Assembly (NCBI RefSeq): GCF_022376445.1
Contig: NW_025955108.1
Location: 41,512-105,511, forward strand
DNA from: Fomitopsis serialis
Taxonomy: Eukaryota > Basidiomycota > Agaricomycetes > Polyporales > Fomitopsidaceae
DNA length: 64,000 bases
Direction: 5' to 3'
Positions 24,361 to 35,447 of this stretch are shown piece by piece; the first letter of the stretch is position 1, and every line of letters starts with the position of its first letter. Made by a program: the position numbers and the translations under genes. The notes under the pieces were generated by a model, which saw only the letters and a program-made list of their open reading frames with translations, ran no database searches and was not told the DNA's origin.

Positions 24361-25294
24361 AAGAGAGCTTGTATAGGCTCAGAAAAAAGCGGAAAATTGA
24401 GACAATATTCAAAATGATCCAGGCAATGTGAATGAAGCTGTATATTGCATGGGTTTGACATCAGATCAGATAGCATTCTCAATAACCTGGTAAGATGGTT
24501 GCTGTGGCCCCAGTGAGCTTATATAAGCCTGCTACTTCACTCTTGGAACTGCTCATGTACTGGACAACCCTATAAGATGGTAGTGTAAGTACACATTCAG
24601 GTATGTATCCCTAGATTGTGTCTGTGAGCAAGACAAAGCCAGCAGTGGATGCATAATTACCATATGGAGTATGTGACCTTCCCAAAGAGGAATCATACAC
24701 AAACAGGGGCATGTAGGGCTCAGAAAAATGCAGAAAATCTATGAAATATACAGACACATCAAAGACAAGTGTATGATTGCCTTGAGCTGCAATGGTCACC
24801 ATTGAATTGTATGCAAGGGCCATAAGATGGTAAAAGATGCTCAGATTACCCATTATAGTCCTTGTTACCTGTATTATTGAGTAGTCCGTAGTGTCTGAAC
24901 TACACATATACATTGCAGTGTACATATAGATCATATTTGAGTCATAAACAAGCAGATTGAATCTGCAGAGGCACATGTGCATTTTTTTGCTTTGCATTTC
25001 CTGGGTTAGCCAGCCACTGTATGCACTCAATAGAATTCCTGTATACTCTCTGAATGAAGGGCTATCAGATGAGCATACTATGTATACTATGATTTCTTAC
25101 TGGCTGAGGCTATATAGGCCCTACAGTGTGTGAGCGCTTGGAGCAATGGCCCACCAAGCTGCCAGTCACATGATATGTTTACCAGTTTCCTTATTGGGGG
25201 AACTGCTAAGGTGTTTCAATGGGCCTCATATCCATAACTGAGCACTTAGCCACTGCATTTGTTTGTATCTGTTGGTCCAAGCCGCGTCGTCTGG

Positions 25295-25314
25295 GAGTCT
25301 GAAATTTCAGACTC
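25295..25314. repeat. Short palindrome near the E3 terminus
   Basis: GAGTCTGAAATTTCAGACTC is a perfect 20-bp palindrome. Counterparts near the same end occur at about 15094 (E2, intact), and decayed at about 8570 (E5), 17025 (E6) and 27635 (E4). Confidence 0.8.
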
Positions 25315-25931
25315 AGATAAGCAACCCATACTAACAGTTACTTATCTCTGCTTATCGGGGTGGCTGCAAGTCACGTGCACTGTGGGAACAAACTGCCATT
25401 CCGGAGGAATCGCTAAGGCATTTCATGGTGGTCCATCATAAGAACGATACCTTCGTACCTCAGGGATCGTAAAACGGCACATACTTACCTGCATCCTCCC
25501 CTGTAACGCTCGAGCACAGTCAATCGCAGTGTTAATTGACGCTCACCTGTCGCACGCCAGTAAGTACTACATCCTCGACGTAATTTCATTTGTAGTGTCT
25601 CATTGTTGCTTAGCCCGTTAGATCCCCCAGCGTCGGCTTGCAGCACTCAGCACGCCAACAGATAGTTCGACGCAGCGCGAGGTAAGTCTTACCAACTTTG
25701 ACTCAGCACCAGTAGGAGCTCGCCGCTCGCAATGTAGCGATCGATCATCATCGCGGCCGTTATCGGCACGCTAGCTGGCAGTGGCACGGAGTAACTCAAG
25801 TTACCTCTCCATACTGCATGATCCCACGGTTGCGGTGCAAAGGTGGCGCTAGGGTCCGTCTGGGTCCGTGTTACGTACATAAGCCAGGCAGCCCCCCGCT
25901 GCGAGGCGTGCGTCCGGAAGTTCCCCCCAAC

Positions 25932-28900
25932 ATGTCGAGTCGCAAGTCCCTCTCGTCTTCCAGACTGCTGCCTCCCCGTCCTGGTCTTCGCAATGCCACC
26001 TCTCTGATGGGTTCTTCGTCCTGTCCTCGCAGCCCTCGTAGTCCCCTGACAGACGTAGCTGAGCTCTTTCCAAAACATACGGGCGAGTCACGATTACTAG
26101 AACTGCCTTGATCTTGCTGACCATAGGAGCACTCAGACCCCGATCCCGCTGGAACTGAGCCTTCGACCTCAGACAGCGAATCTACGACGTCTGAGAATTC
26201 ACTTTTATCTCCACGCTCCTCTTCGGCCATAAATCTTCCTCTCAACCCGCTGATTCGCAAGGCCTTCGGAGACAGAGCCACCAAGAGCAGCCTTTGGCCT
26301 ACGCTTTTCGATTTCGAACGTGTGAGTGTGCTTGATCGTATCTCGAGTGCAAGACGGGGCGTGAACTGATAACTGAGGCTCAGGAGGTCGAGATCTCCCT
26401 GGACGAGTGGAACACCCTAGTAGTCTACCTAACCGAGCACGTTATTCTCCTCAAAATCTTCAGGTGAGCTGATTATACCGGATGTCGAGATAGCGGCGCG
26501 ACTCACACTTCACACGTGCGCACACTTTCAGTTTCCACTACAATCCCCAAACCCTGAAACTCTACATGTCGTCCGTAACTGGCATCCACCAACATCTCAT
26601 CCTACTGTTCTGCGCATTGACTGGGAAGACATTGGGAGATTGCGTCTGCAAGATCGGCGATTACGAGATCTTTTTCGGTAGCGACCAGTTGAAGTCCGTC
26701 GCGGGCCCAATCGTGGACCCTTACCAGACAGTCTCCACCATCCACATTCCGGACATTGTGGTCAAGATCACGTACAAACGCGGTGAATACGAGGTGGGGG
26801 TGATAGAAGTGGGGTTCACGGAGCCGTATCCTCATTTCATTGACCGCGTAAGCACCGTTGTCCTTCAGTACTGACATTGGCTCATTTTCGCTCATCTAGA
26901 TGCGGCAGTACCAATTTGTCTGCACCCGGACAGACGACCCACTTGATTGGCCGGTATTCGTGGGTGGCATCAAGATCTTCGAGCACACGAAGTTCAAGAG
27001 GCCCAAAGTAACTGGAAAAAGCTCGCGCGAGTTAGACCAGTGGAGGCACCTGCCGTTCTCAGCCCTCACCGAGCTTCCTGAGGCGGAGCCTGTGCCCTCG
27101 GCTGGCGATGTCGACGAGGAGGACGTGGACAAGGTAGCAGAGCCCACTCCACAAGGGCAACAGTACGTCTTGACACGCTGCATCATGGAACGGACACATT
27201 TGGTGTGGCGAGCTTTCTGCGTGGTTCGTCTTGTTCGACATCTCGAGACATGTGTCGGAACATGAGCGCGCGGTCACGGACCATGGACTGATCAACGGTA
27301 AAACCCTCCAGGAATGGGCACTGTTGGGCATGGCTTTGGTAAGTGCGTGTTGTCGGGTAGGTTCTCGGTTACTTACGCCGTCCTCAGCCCATGCTTCCCA
27401 ATTACGACAACTACCCCAGGGGGCCTTACAACATGTTCTGCTCGCGATACCGCCGGGTCTTCTCCAGGGCACGCTTTACGATCCCTGAGGTACGAAGGTA
27501 TCGTTCTTATGATGGACGGGCCTGAAACGCTTCCAGTGGCGCCCAATGCGGCAGTTTTTTCCCACAGGTACAGTCATTTGCCCCCAGCTTACCATGTATA
27601 GTTAACATTTGTTATGGTCAGTTAGCGGAGTTCAAAATTTTCAGACTCCCAGATGACGCGACTTGCACCAACACCACCAAACAAATGCTGTGGCTCAGTG
27701 CTTTGTCCTGGGGTGAGGGCCCAAGAAACACTTCGAGTGGCACCCAATATGGCAACTGGTGAGCATGTCATGTGACTGGCAGCCAGGCAGCTCACTGCTA
27801 GCGCTCACACTTATAGGCTGCCCCATAGCCCTAGTTAGTAACAATTGTGAATGGACTTAGTATACTGATCTGATAGCCCTTCATTCAGAGAGTATACACT
27901 ATCATTATTGAGTAGCTAGAGTGGCTGGCTGGTCCAGAAAATGCAAAATAAAAAATCCACATGTGCCTCTGCAGATGTCAAAGTGCCTATTTGTGCCTCA
28001 GATGTGTTCCATATGTCTGTAATGACATACATATGTGATTCAGACACTGTACAACTCAGTGGGTGCTGCACTACAGCCAAAATCAGCCACAATGAGCCAT
28101 TTGACCCTCTTTTCACATGTTGTAGTCCATCTACATGGTGTAGTGATGTCTATGATAATCCCAAGCACTCAGATTCTCCTATTGGGTACTTCTGTATATT
28201 TGACAGATTTTCTGCATTTTTGTGACCTCCATGGGCACCACATCTTGTCCTACTTCCTCTTTGGGCAGGACACCTACTCTATATGGTAGTTGTGGCATGT
28301 AGCTGGCATATAGACACATAGACACAATCTGGGGATATATAATGGCCATCCATACATATGTATCCATGCTACTATGATGTCAGGCTTTGTATGCTGCAGA
28401 GACACTGTCTGAAGTGTGATCATAGGCTTATATGAGCTCCCTGAATGTGAATTTCACTGTGTTATTGAGTATACTGCCCTAGTTGATGCAACAATTGTAT
28501 CATGGAAGGCTATAAGGATTTGACCTCATTCATTCTGAATATCTTCTGAATATTCCGCTTTTTTTTTCAAGTCTATACAAGCCCTCTTGACACAGTAACA
28601 GTCTGCGCTGACACCGCTTACTAAGCGCTCATTAAGCGCCCATTGCCGAAGCGGACTTGTATACAACTGCAGCCCTGCATTTCTCTGCAACTCAGGTCAC
28701 CCAAAAGGGATTTTGGAGCAATGTCATTGGTTGAACCACTGGCAAACCTTGCCTTCTAAGGGAATCATTCAATCTCAGCCGAGTTTTTTGATGGCTTGCC
28801 CAATGTGGTCAGCAGCACTGTCTAGACTCTGACTAGAGCACATTGAATGTGGAGAAATCTCGGAATATTGACTCCCATGCAATGCTCCTTGCACACAGGT

Positions 28901-31900
28901 ATGGAGGTCCATATTAGGTATCCCAGTGCTTGTTCACAGTGTACTGACCAAGGCAAGTGATGCAGAGGCATATGTACAAATGTTGTTTTTCATTTACTGC
29001 CCTTACTGGAGAGTCCTACAGGCTGACAATCTTATGCAGGGGTCTATGGCTACCAGATATGAAAAATCACCATATATGGTAGATCCCTTGCCTGTTTGGG
29101 AAGTTGATGATAGATCACCTTTACAGTGTTGCATAAATGGCAGGAAAATGAGCAAAACATTAGATAACACTATTGTCCCATTGTGGGTTGATAGGACTTA
29201 TGTGTGATGCTGAGTACTTGTGGAGGAGATGGATAGCAGAAACACAGAGTCTGGTGCAATAGGCTCAGCCACATGCCATGTGAGGTTCACTTGTCCACAG
29301 GTCAAAATTTTGACCTGTGGACGAGTCATCTTGCAGTGTAGTCTCCCAGACTCCACTGAAATATGCTGTTTAAGGGAATTAGCCTCTGACTGGCCTTGCT
29401 GTATTTGGCCAAAGGCTCTCAAGTCCATGTATCTGCTGTACTGTAGCCTTCACAAATACAACAAATCCCCAAAATATTCTCTCTGATAGGTATGATGTCA
29501 TAGAGTCTGTAGCTGCTGTGACTTGCCCATCAACTTCAGTGGTTATGGCACAATTCACAAAACTCAAAAACCCACATATGCCTCTGTACACATGAGTGCA
29601 CTGCTTTTAACCTTCAAAGTGACTCTATCAAAGCCTGTAGACTGCCCATTGATTCTCTGACATCTGGGATCTGCTATATAGGGAAGCTGGCCTTCCAAAA
29701 ATGGCAGTTTCCATTCAGCTGCTCAGTCTGGGCTCAGAAAATGCTGATAAAATCTGGGAATATTATGTACAATTGAATTAATCCATGATGCCTGCTGTAT
29801 GTAAGAAATTGATTCTGTATAGAGTCCTCAGAGTCTATAACCAGCATGCCTTGCTATATATTCATAATCCAGAAAAGAGAACCTCTGTGGACAATTGCAA
29901 AGTGATTCCAAATATGAATAGGTTGTTGTCTCTGAAACACATTTGATATGACCTGTATAGACCATGCACATAGTCCACACAGCATGAGTGTGTCTGGAAT
30001 GTGCACAGCACTGCTATGAGTGGGGAAATATTGTCATAACATGCCTGTGTTGACTTCCCACTACTGAATGACCATGTATTGAGGTTCTCTCTATTTTTAA
30101 GATGCTTAGGGATATTCCACAGATCTTCTAGAACATTATCCGATTTTCTGGGACTTTCTTGAGCCCCAAACAAGTCAGTTTTGCTGCAGAAACAGTGCAC
30201 ACTTACATCGCTTACTAAGCGCGCAAATAAGCGCCCGTTGCCGAAGCGGAGTCGTCGACAGGCCGGAATTCCCGGCCTGTCGACGACTCCGGTCATTCAA
30301 AAGGGATTTTGGAACATTCCCATTGGCTGGGATGCTGACAAATATTCCCTTTTAAAGTAATCTTTCAATCTCAGCTCTTCATGCCGAGTTTTTTGATGGC
30401 TCTCAGCCACACTAACTCAGCTCTTACTAGAGCCCCATTAAATGCGCAAAAATACTCAAATAAATACCCAAATATTCCTTCTCCATGGGATACTTCATGG
30501 ATACTGATGGGTGTCCATATTAGGTATCTTTGAGGGTACTGACCATGAGAAGTGATACTGAGGCATATGAGCAGATCTTGGTAAGCATGTTTACTAGAGA
30601 GCTCCACAGGTATGAGGGGAGTCTGAAGCAGACATGGAAACCTGCCATATATGGTTAGTCTCCTGCCCATTTAGGAAGTTGGCCATTGATGGCCTCTGCA
30701 GTACTGGATAAATAGCAGGAAAATCAGAGAAAAATCCAGGAGTACTATACATTCATATTGTGCTCACTATTGAGGCTCACATGTGGCAAAAACCCTATGA
30801 TAGTGCAGAGTTTCCCATGCATGGCCTGATATAAGCCACTCTTTCAGTGAGTCTTTGTATATCTTGTAACCACCAGTATCACCTGGAATTGTCAGGAACT
30901 GGCAACTCCAAACAGGATCCTAAGCTGTTGTGTTTAGTTCAACAGCTCAACAGGCCCTGAACATGCAGGCTGCCAAACTTGGGAGTTGAGCTTGAATGCC
31001 AGCCACAAGCTCATCAGTGACACTGTATTTGCTGTGCTGTGGCCTCCCAAAAATGAAAAAACCCGATTGGGTATATTCTCAGTCACATATGATGTGTCAT
31101 AGAGTCTGTACATAGTATGCCTTCCCATACTTTCATATAAATATAGCCCCATCCAACAAAGAACAATAAAAAGCACATGCCTCACACTTATTCTTTTACA
31201 TTGTTTGTGTTTCCTGTGATGCTTACCAATTACCTATGAATTATGTGAATAATATGTAGTAGCTGACCTGGAAAGTTTGAATTACTTGTTGAGTCTGGGC
31301 TCAGAAAATGCAGACAAAACAAGGAAATGTTATGTATGATTCCAACCTTGTACTACTTGCTGTAACTAGTAATTGGCTTCTCAGCCCCTTATGTGGACCA
31401 TGATCACTCAACAATGAGTACCTGCAGCACAAAGGTACCATTCAATGCTAGAAACACTCATAACATTGACTTTGCTTTGCATGTCCCTTGTATAATGGCA
31501 TAGCCATCACAAATATGGGTTCACACTGTACTGATCCTAGAAGTGACACAGAGACACAGTACTGTGCCCTTGCTACTCTTACTAGAGAACTGTATACACT
31601 ACCAGTGTCATGAGGTGAGCAACTAGACATGCAGACTTACCATACATCCCAGCCCTTCATAGTTGCTGCAGTGCTGGACAAATGGTGGAGAATGAGATGA
31701 CATCAACTCTATTCCCTCATGTGATAATTGCTTGGAGCATATCTAACCTCTACCATCATATTATAGGCTGATGTGTTACCAGGTCCTATTGTTCAAGTTA
31801 TGCAATGAGCCTTGGGTGATATAATTGGCAGCTCTTGGCTTGCTCATATGGGCAGGGAATGATTGTACCATGTATTGATGATGTCTATTTGTACAATGTC

Positions 31901-33206
31901 TACTGTCACTCAGACTGCCACTAGGCAACCAGCAACAGACCATACTTATAGTGGACTTCTAGGCAAATATCTGACTGTCCTTTTCTAGATCTCGAGTCAA
32001 TAATAAGTGACTTTGGATCACTCTCATTGGCAGCAACATTTCCCTTCACATGTTAGCATAAAATGTCAGCTACTCATGCTGGATTCTTTGATGGTATATG
32101 GAAAGTCACACAATAACACCATAGACCCAGGAGTGAACACGTGTGCCATTTTAACAGTGTTGTATATATCATGGGAGGGTCCAAGAAGCAGGTATTATTA
32201 CACATGGTGCATTGTGGTAATATCTGGTGGAGTACCTGCCATTCCAAATAAACAGTAGAGAATCTGTATATATTGAGAGGGTGGTTGAACAAGAGCAATA
32301 TGGTGGTGAATTGTGCATGCATACAAAAGAAGTAAGTGTCAGCCAGCAGATGAAACCAAAAGTTATCTCACAAAGGTTGAAAACCTTTGTGTTCATGGGA
32401 CTTATGACTGGATACCATGACCATTGAGTAGGCATTTCTGGAATACTGAGCAAAGGCAATAATGATTCCATGTGCAAGTCTCAGTGTAAGTATGTGCTCT
32501 TCACAGACAGTTTCCTATGAATATAGCAATGACACACAACACATAGTGGCTTACTTTCTCAATTGTAATATTGCTCATGATGGAGCACTGAAATCAACAA
32601 TGTAGATAACCAGGATGCATAGAGTATTTGGGCTGTCAGGCAGCAACTAGACAGTGAAAATGGGCAATAATGAATTCTTCACACCTCAATGTATCTAAAC
32701 CAATGGGATCGTACTGCCAGCCATGGCCCTCTCCCCAGCAAGTCGAAGTGTGGAAGAACGGCTTCGACGACTGGACAACGTACAAAGCGCAGCACACCGA
32801 TGAAGAAATCGTCAAGACTTCAGAGGACGCCGATCGCGACATAGCCTTCCTTTGTCTCGGCGATGAATTATTTGAGCAGAGAGACACTGGTCTTCCTGAG
32901 AGCTTCAAGCTCCCCTTTTCTGACATCGTCGAGGCCATCCATCACGGCGCCAAGACCTGTGCACGCAACCGTTTGGAGACCTTCAAGAGGAACCTTCCTG
33001 GAGAGAGCGCATTCAACCACACGTCATTCGGGGTGCGCAATTTCGGCAAGCACAAGGCGCGTACCGACAAGGAGATCTACCGCTCGCTACAGAAAGACAA
33101 AGAGGATGCTTTGAGGAGGCAAGTGCTTGTCAGGCAGAGGGAGGAGCAGGAGCAGGTGAATGAGGACAGGCGTCAGCGTGCTCGACAGGGTGGACCCGGT
33201 CTTTAG
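25932..33206 (+). CDS. Multi-exon protein with PD-(D/E)XK-like domain, split by E4
   Basis: Supported exons include one ending at 26321 (...LIRKAFGDRATKSSLW to FER), then 26384-26463, 26532-26847, 26900 to about 27160, a part ending at 27338, 27388-27489 and 32739-33206 (stop TAG). Splice phases agree at 26321/26384, 26463/26532, 26847/26900 and 27338/27388. The N-terminal start (ATG at 25932, MSSRKSLSSSRLLPPRPG) and the junctions near 26100 and 27190 are not resolved. The core has a YNPQTLKLYMSS strand pattern, then IPDIVVKI and GVIEVGFTE. This resembles fungal relatives of Uma2/PD-(D/E)XK nuclease folds, where PD and E-V-G(F/W)-S/T-E are conserved; the final K is not evident. The C-terminus is charged and coiled-coil-like (RRQVLVRQREEQEQVNEDRR). 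E4 lies between codons for ...FTIPE and QVEVWKNG, and the frame is kept if E4 is spliced at its ends. Nuclease activity is only an inference. Confidence 0.55.
29293..29322. repeat. 30-bp perfect palindrome (E4)
   Basis: Arms GTCCACAGGTCAAAA and complement, centre at 29307/29308. It has the same length and position-by-position resemblance to the inner 30 bp of the GTCGAC palindrome, but differs at eight positions, symmetrically, so the pairing is kept. Confidence 0.75.
30247..30291 (-). repeat. CpG-rich palindrome (E4)
   Basis: Same sequence as the palindromes at 13226 and 23119, with one extra C at the centre (GAATTCCC). It is preceded on the plus strand by CGCTTACTAAGCGCGC and GCCGTTGCCGAAGCG-like flanks, the reverse of the module in E2 and E3. 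At the equivalent position near 28670, between CCGAAGCGGA and GGTCACCCAAAAGG, the palindrome is replaced by non-palindromic DNA. Confidence 0.8.
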
Positions 33207-33798
33207 GAGGTGTGTCGACAATTGCAATTGTTTGTCTGCGTTTGTCGCGTGGGTGTACAATAGTCACCGTGCCCTGCGTGTTTGCTGTTACTCTCCCCAT
33301 CGCTCTCTTCGTCGCTCTCCCCCTCGCTCTCTTCGTCACTCTCATCATCGTCGCTTCATCATCGCTATCATCATCGCTATCATCATCGCTATCATTGCTC
33401 TACCAGTCGCTGTACGATACACCATTGCCAATCGCGGTGCGGATATGTTGTATGTTGTACATTTCTCGTTACTCTGTCCGTCTGTTTTCGTCGGTACGTC
33501 TGTACGACAGGCTGAGGTTCCGATGTATGATTGTTTGTACCGTCATTATCACAATGCTATCTAGACTGTAACCTAACCCGCGCGTCGCCAGGCAGTTGGT
33601 TCTGCTGAACGGCCTTCGAATCTAGTCGATGTTGATGGCACACCTACCGTATACGAGCTGCTCGCCCGTGTACGTACGTTGATGACAAGAAACTACAATA
33701 CCGGTGAGCCAAAGAGACGAGGCGACCGTCGTCGAAGACCACAACAACACGAGACAAGGCGAACGAACAACAAAAGTTGGATAATGTCCGAGCCTCCA
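33207..33798. other. Intergenic DNA with TC- and ATC-rich simple repeats
   Basis: 33290-33410 consists of CTCTCTTCGTCGCTCTCCCC-like and ATCATCGCT repeats. Frames across it are low-complexity Ser/Leu/Ile strings without meaning. The rest up to the BET gene shows no gene. Confidence 0.65.
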
Positions 33799-35447
33799 TC
33801 ACTCTGAATCACTTGCAGAGCTCTCCGAGCTTGACTCCGCAGAAGAGTGCCCGCTGTCGTCGGCTGGTGGGGCGTCGCTGATAGGACCTACGGACCCTCG
33901 CCCTTCGTAGAGTTTCATCCGCTCCTCGAGGGCGCAGATCTTCGCTGCCTCAACATCCTCGTCCATGCTCTTCCGCTTGAGACCACCGGTGCCAGTGCCC
34001 TTGCCTTTGCCAGAGCGTTTGGCCCGGACTTTCATGGGTCGGATGACGAAGTTGTAAAGTTTCGTCAGTACCGTGGCTGGTAGCTCGTCAATCTCGAGTT
34101 CAATCTCCTCGGTGCTCTGTGTGAAACGGAATGATGAGAATCGCGGAGGCGCCACAGTATGAACGATACTCACGTCGCGAATCTTGGGCACACGCTCATG
34201 GGTAACCTGAACCACCTTCTCCATCTTCGCACCTTCGAGCTTGCCGATCGTGTCGCTCAGGTCCTTCTTCTGCTCGAAGGAGAGCGCATCGTTGTCGCTG
34301 ATAGGGGAGGGGGAGGGGTGACAACCTTCTTAACGATTGGCTTGGGCTACTCCGCCAGGCGGCAACGAGGTGAGAGTGCATAGCACGGTTGAATGTTTGT
34401 AGACCACACTAACAACCGGTGGGGAGTTGCGTGCGCAGCCGCGACGAGGGAGTCTGTCGGGTCGGTGGGAAGTGGAAGGTGCTCTGAAGATTCGAGGAGG
34501 TGAGTCTGGGCATGTAGAGTTGAAGCTGACGAACACTCACCTTGTTATGAAGCGGTCGGCGGTGTGCAGCGATGGACGCGGGGAGTGGGGATGACGAAGG
34601 GACGGAGGCGTGACGGGGGGCGCTGCTGGCGAGCTCTCGTCTCGCACGTGAATGAGTGGCAGGCGGACAGCAAGGTCGTCGCAGGTGGGTGAGTTGCTAT
34701 AAAAGGGCGGAAGACACGTCGTTGACGAGTACTCGTCTGCCACGTTATCAACTGCCAATAGGCGTAGTAGATGCGGTCGTAACGAGCACGGGAGTCTGGC
34801 AGGAGATGTACATGCTGCTACGGCGAGCACACTTGTCGGCATGGCATCAGCACGAGTTCAACTACACGCAGACAAGTAATGCAACGCACCTCCTCAGGTG
34901 GAGGCATCTGCTTGACCTGTTTGTCGAACACCGCCTCGACACGCTTACCCGTTGCAGTGATCGGGTGATCAGGCCCGTTGAACAGCCCGCAGTTAGTGAA
35001 AATCAATCGCACGTCGGCGATGAAGTCCTCCGCATTGTAGTAACGGGGATTGACAAGGTTAGGACTGGGCTTCGATGCGTTTGAAGCCGTCAACTTCCGG
35101 CCGACGGTAGAGAAGTCCATCGGATGCTTCACGATGGAAGGGTAGTGCGGGCAGTTAAGGGCAACAGGATCGACGGGGTGCAAGAAGGGACTTACATCCT
35201 TCATCTTCTTGAGCGTGCGGATGGTAGATGTAGAGAAACACCACTGTGCAAGGCTAAGAGTCGACACAGAAGGCGTACTCGATACGGGTGCGGGCGCAGG
35301 TGCAGCAGTCGGGGCTGGAAGAGGGGTCGCCTTGCTTTTGGGAGACACCGACGCTGGAGGTGGAGTACCCGTCTGGGGTGGGCAATGTTGTACCTTCGAC
35401 GGCCACTCGGATGGCTGATGTGCGGCGAAGCACATTAAGCAGCACAA
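33799..35447 (-). pseudogene. BET bromodomain protein (Bdf1-like), second bromodomain missing
   Basis: The minus strand encodes a first-type BET bromodomain at about 35230-34893: TIRTLKKMKDVSPFLHPVDP, then CPHYPSIVKHPMDFSTVGRK and a C-x-x-FNGPDH segment that supplies the acetyl-lysine-binding Asn. Further down, an ET/NET domain follows at 34300-34060 (ALSFEQKKDLSDTIGKLEG, then ELPATVLTKLYNFVIRP), with a Ser/Asp-rich tail ending at 33799. BET proteins normally carry two bromodomains before the ET domain. Here the linker that follows bromodomain 1 (KPIVKKVVTPPPP) joins the ET domain directly, with a one-base frame slip in the proline run near 34310. A 540-bp insert (34350-34892) splits the linker. 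The N-terminus before about 35450 is not found. Intact BET proteins bind acetylated histones. This copy is probably a rearranged second copy. Confidence 0.7.
34350..34892. repeat. Insert within the BET linker carrying a dispersed repeat
   Basis: The DNA between the bromodomain codons (a GAG/GTGCGT donor at about 34892 on the minus strand) and the KPIVKKVV codons is far longer than the gene's other introns would suggest. It holds CTCGTCTGCCACGTTATCAA at about 34733, shared with 37427, 37936 and 38094. Confidence 0.5.

Larger units (their letters stand above)
19105..25470 (-). mobile_element. E3: longest full-length E-family element
   Basis: The left end ACTTGCTGGGGAGAGGGCC (19105) and right end GGGATCGT (25470, the reverse complement of ACGATCCC) match E2 and E4. 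The 6.4-kb body aligns in order with E2 and, reversed, with E4. It holds three palindromic modules: 23119-23160, 24247-24303 and 25295-25314. There is no supported gene, no transposase motif on either strand, and CpG is rare outside the palindromes and ends. No convincing target-site duplication is visible at its borders. It could be a non-autonomous DNA transposon driven by a transposase elsewhere, or some other amplifying unit. Confidence 0.72.
27490..32738 (+). other. Proposed 5.25-kb intron formed by E4
   Basis: The donor would be GAG/GTACGA, 12 bases inside the left end of E4. The acceptor would be CTCTCCCCAG/CAAGT, 5 bases inside the right end. The acceptor is preceded by a pyrimidine-rich run. 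Joining these keeps phase 0 between the exon ending TTTACGATCCCTGAG and the exon CAAGTCGAAGTGTGG. Other introns in this gene are about 50-70 bp. This is inferred from sequence only. Confidence 0.45.
27478..32743 (+). mobile_element. E4: full-length E-family element inside a coding region
   Basis: The left end ACGATCCCTGAGGTACGAAG starts at 27478. The right end ...CTCTCCCCAGCAAGT stops at 32743. The order of blocks follows the reverse complement of E3, with the TAAGC module present twice (about 28605-28660 and 30205-30247), so one internal segment is duplicated. Palindromes lie at 29293-29322 (centred on AAAATTTT) and 30247-30291 (the GTCGACAGGCCGG type with one extra central base). GC-rich host coding sequence flanks it directly on both sides. 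No gene is supported inside. Confidence 0.75.

Noticed and set aside
13226..30291. Recurring palindromes as a CRISPR-like array
   Set aside because: The copies are kilobases apart, lie in eukaryotic repeats and have no regular spacers.
3590..32700. Dozens of 60-140-codon open frames in the AT-rich block, some with identical translations in two places
   Set aside because: They recur because the DNA is repeated. They are not preserved between E2 and E3, lack motifs and are rich in residues expected from AT-rich random DNA.
32703..32743. Reading the host frame straight through the E4 right end (GSYCQPWPSPQQVEVW)
   Set aside because: The same bases occur at the ends of E1, E2 and E3 in unrelated surroundings, so they belong to the element and not to the protein.
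27478..32743. A 2-bp CG target duplication for E4
   Set aside because: It gives an in-frame host junction only if the shared terminal bases are treated as host DNA, which the other three copies contradict.
33160..33571. Ser/Leu/Ile-rich frames after the PD-(D/E)XK-like gene
   Set aside because: They are translations of CTCTTCGTC and ATCATCGCT simple repeats.
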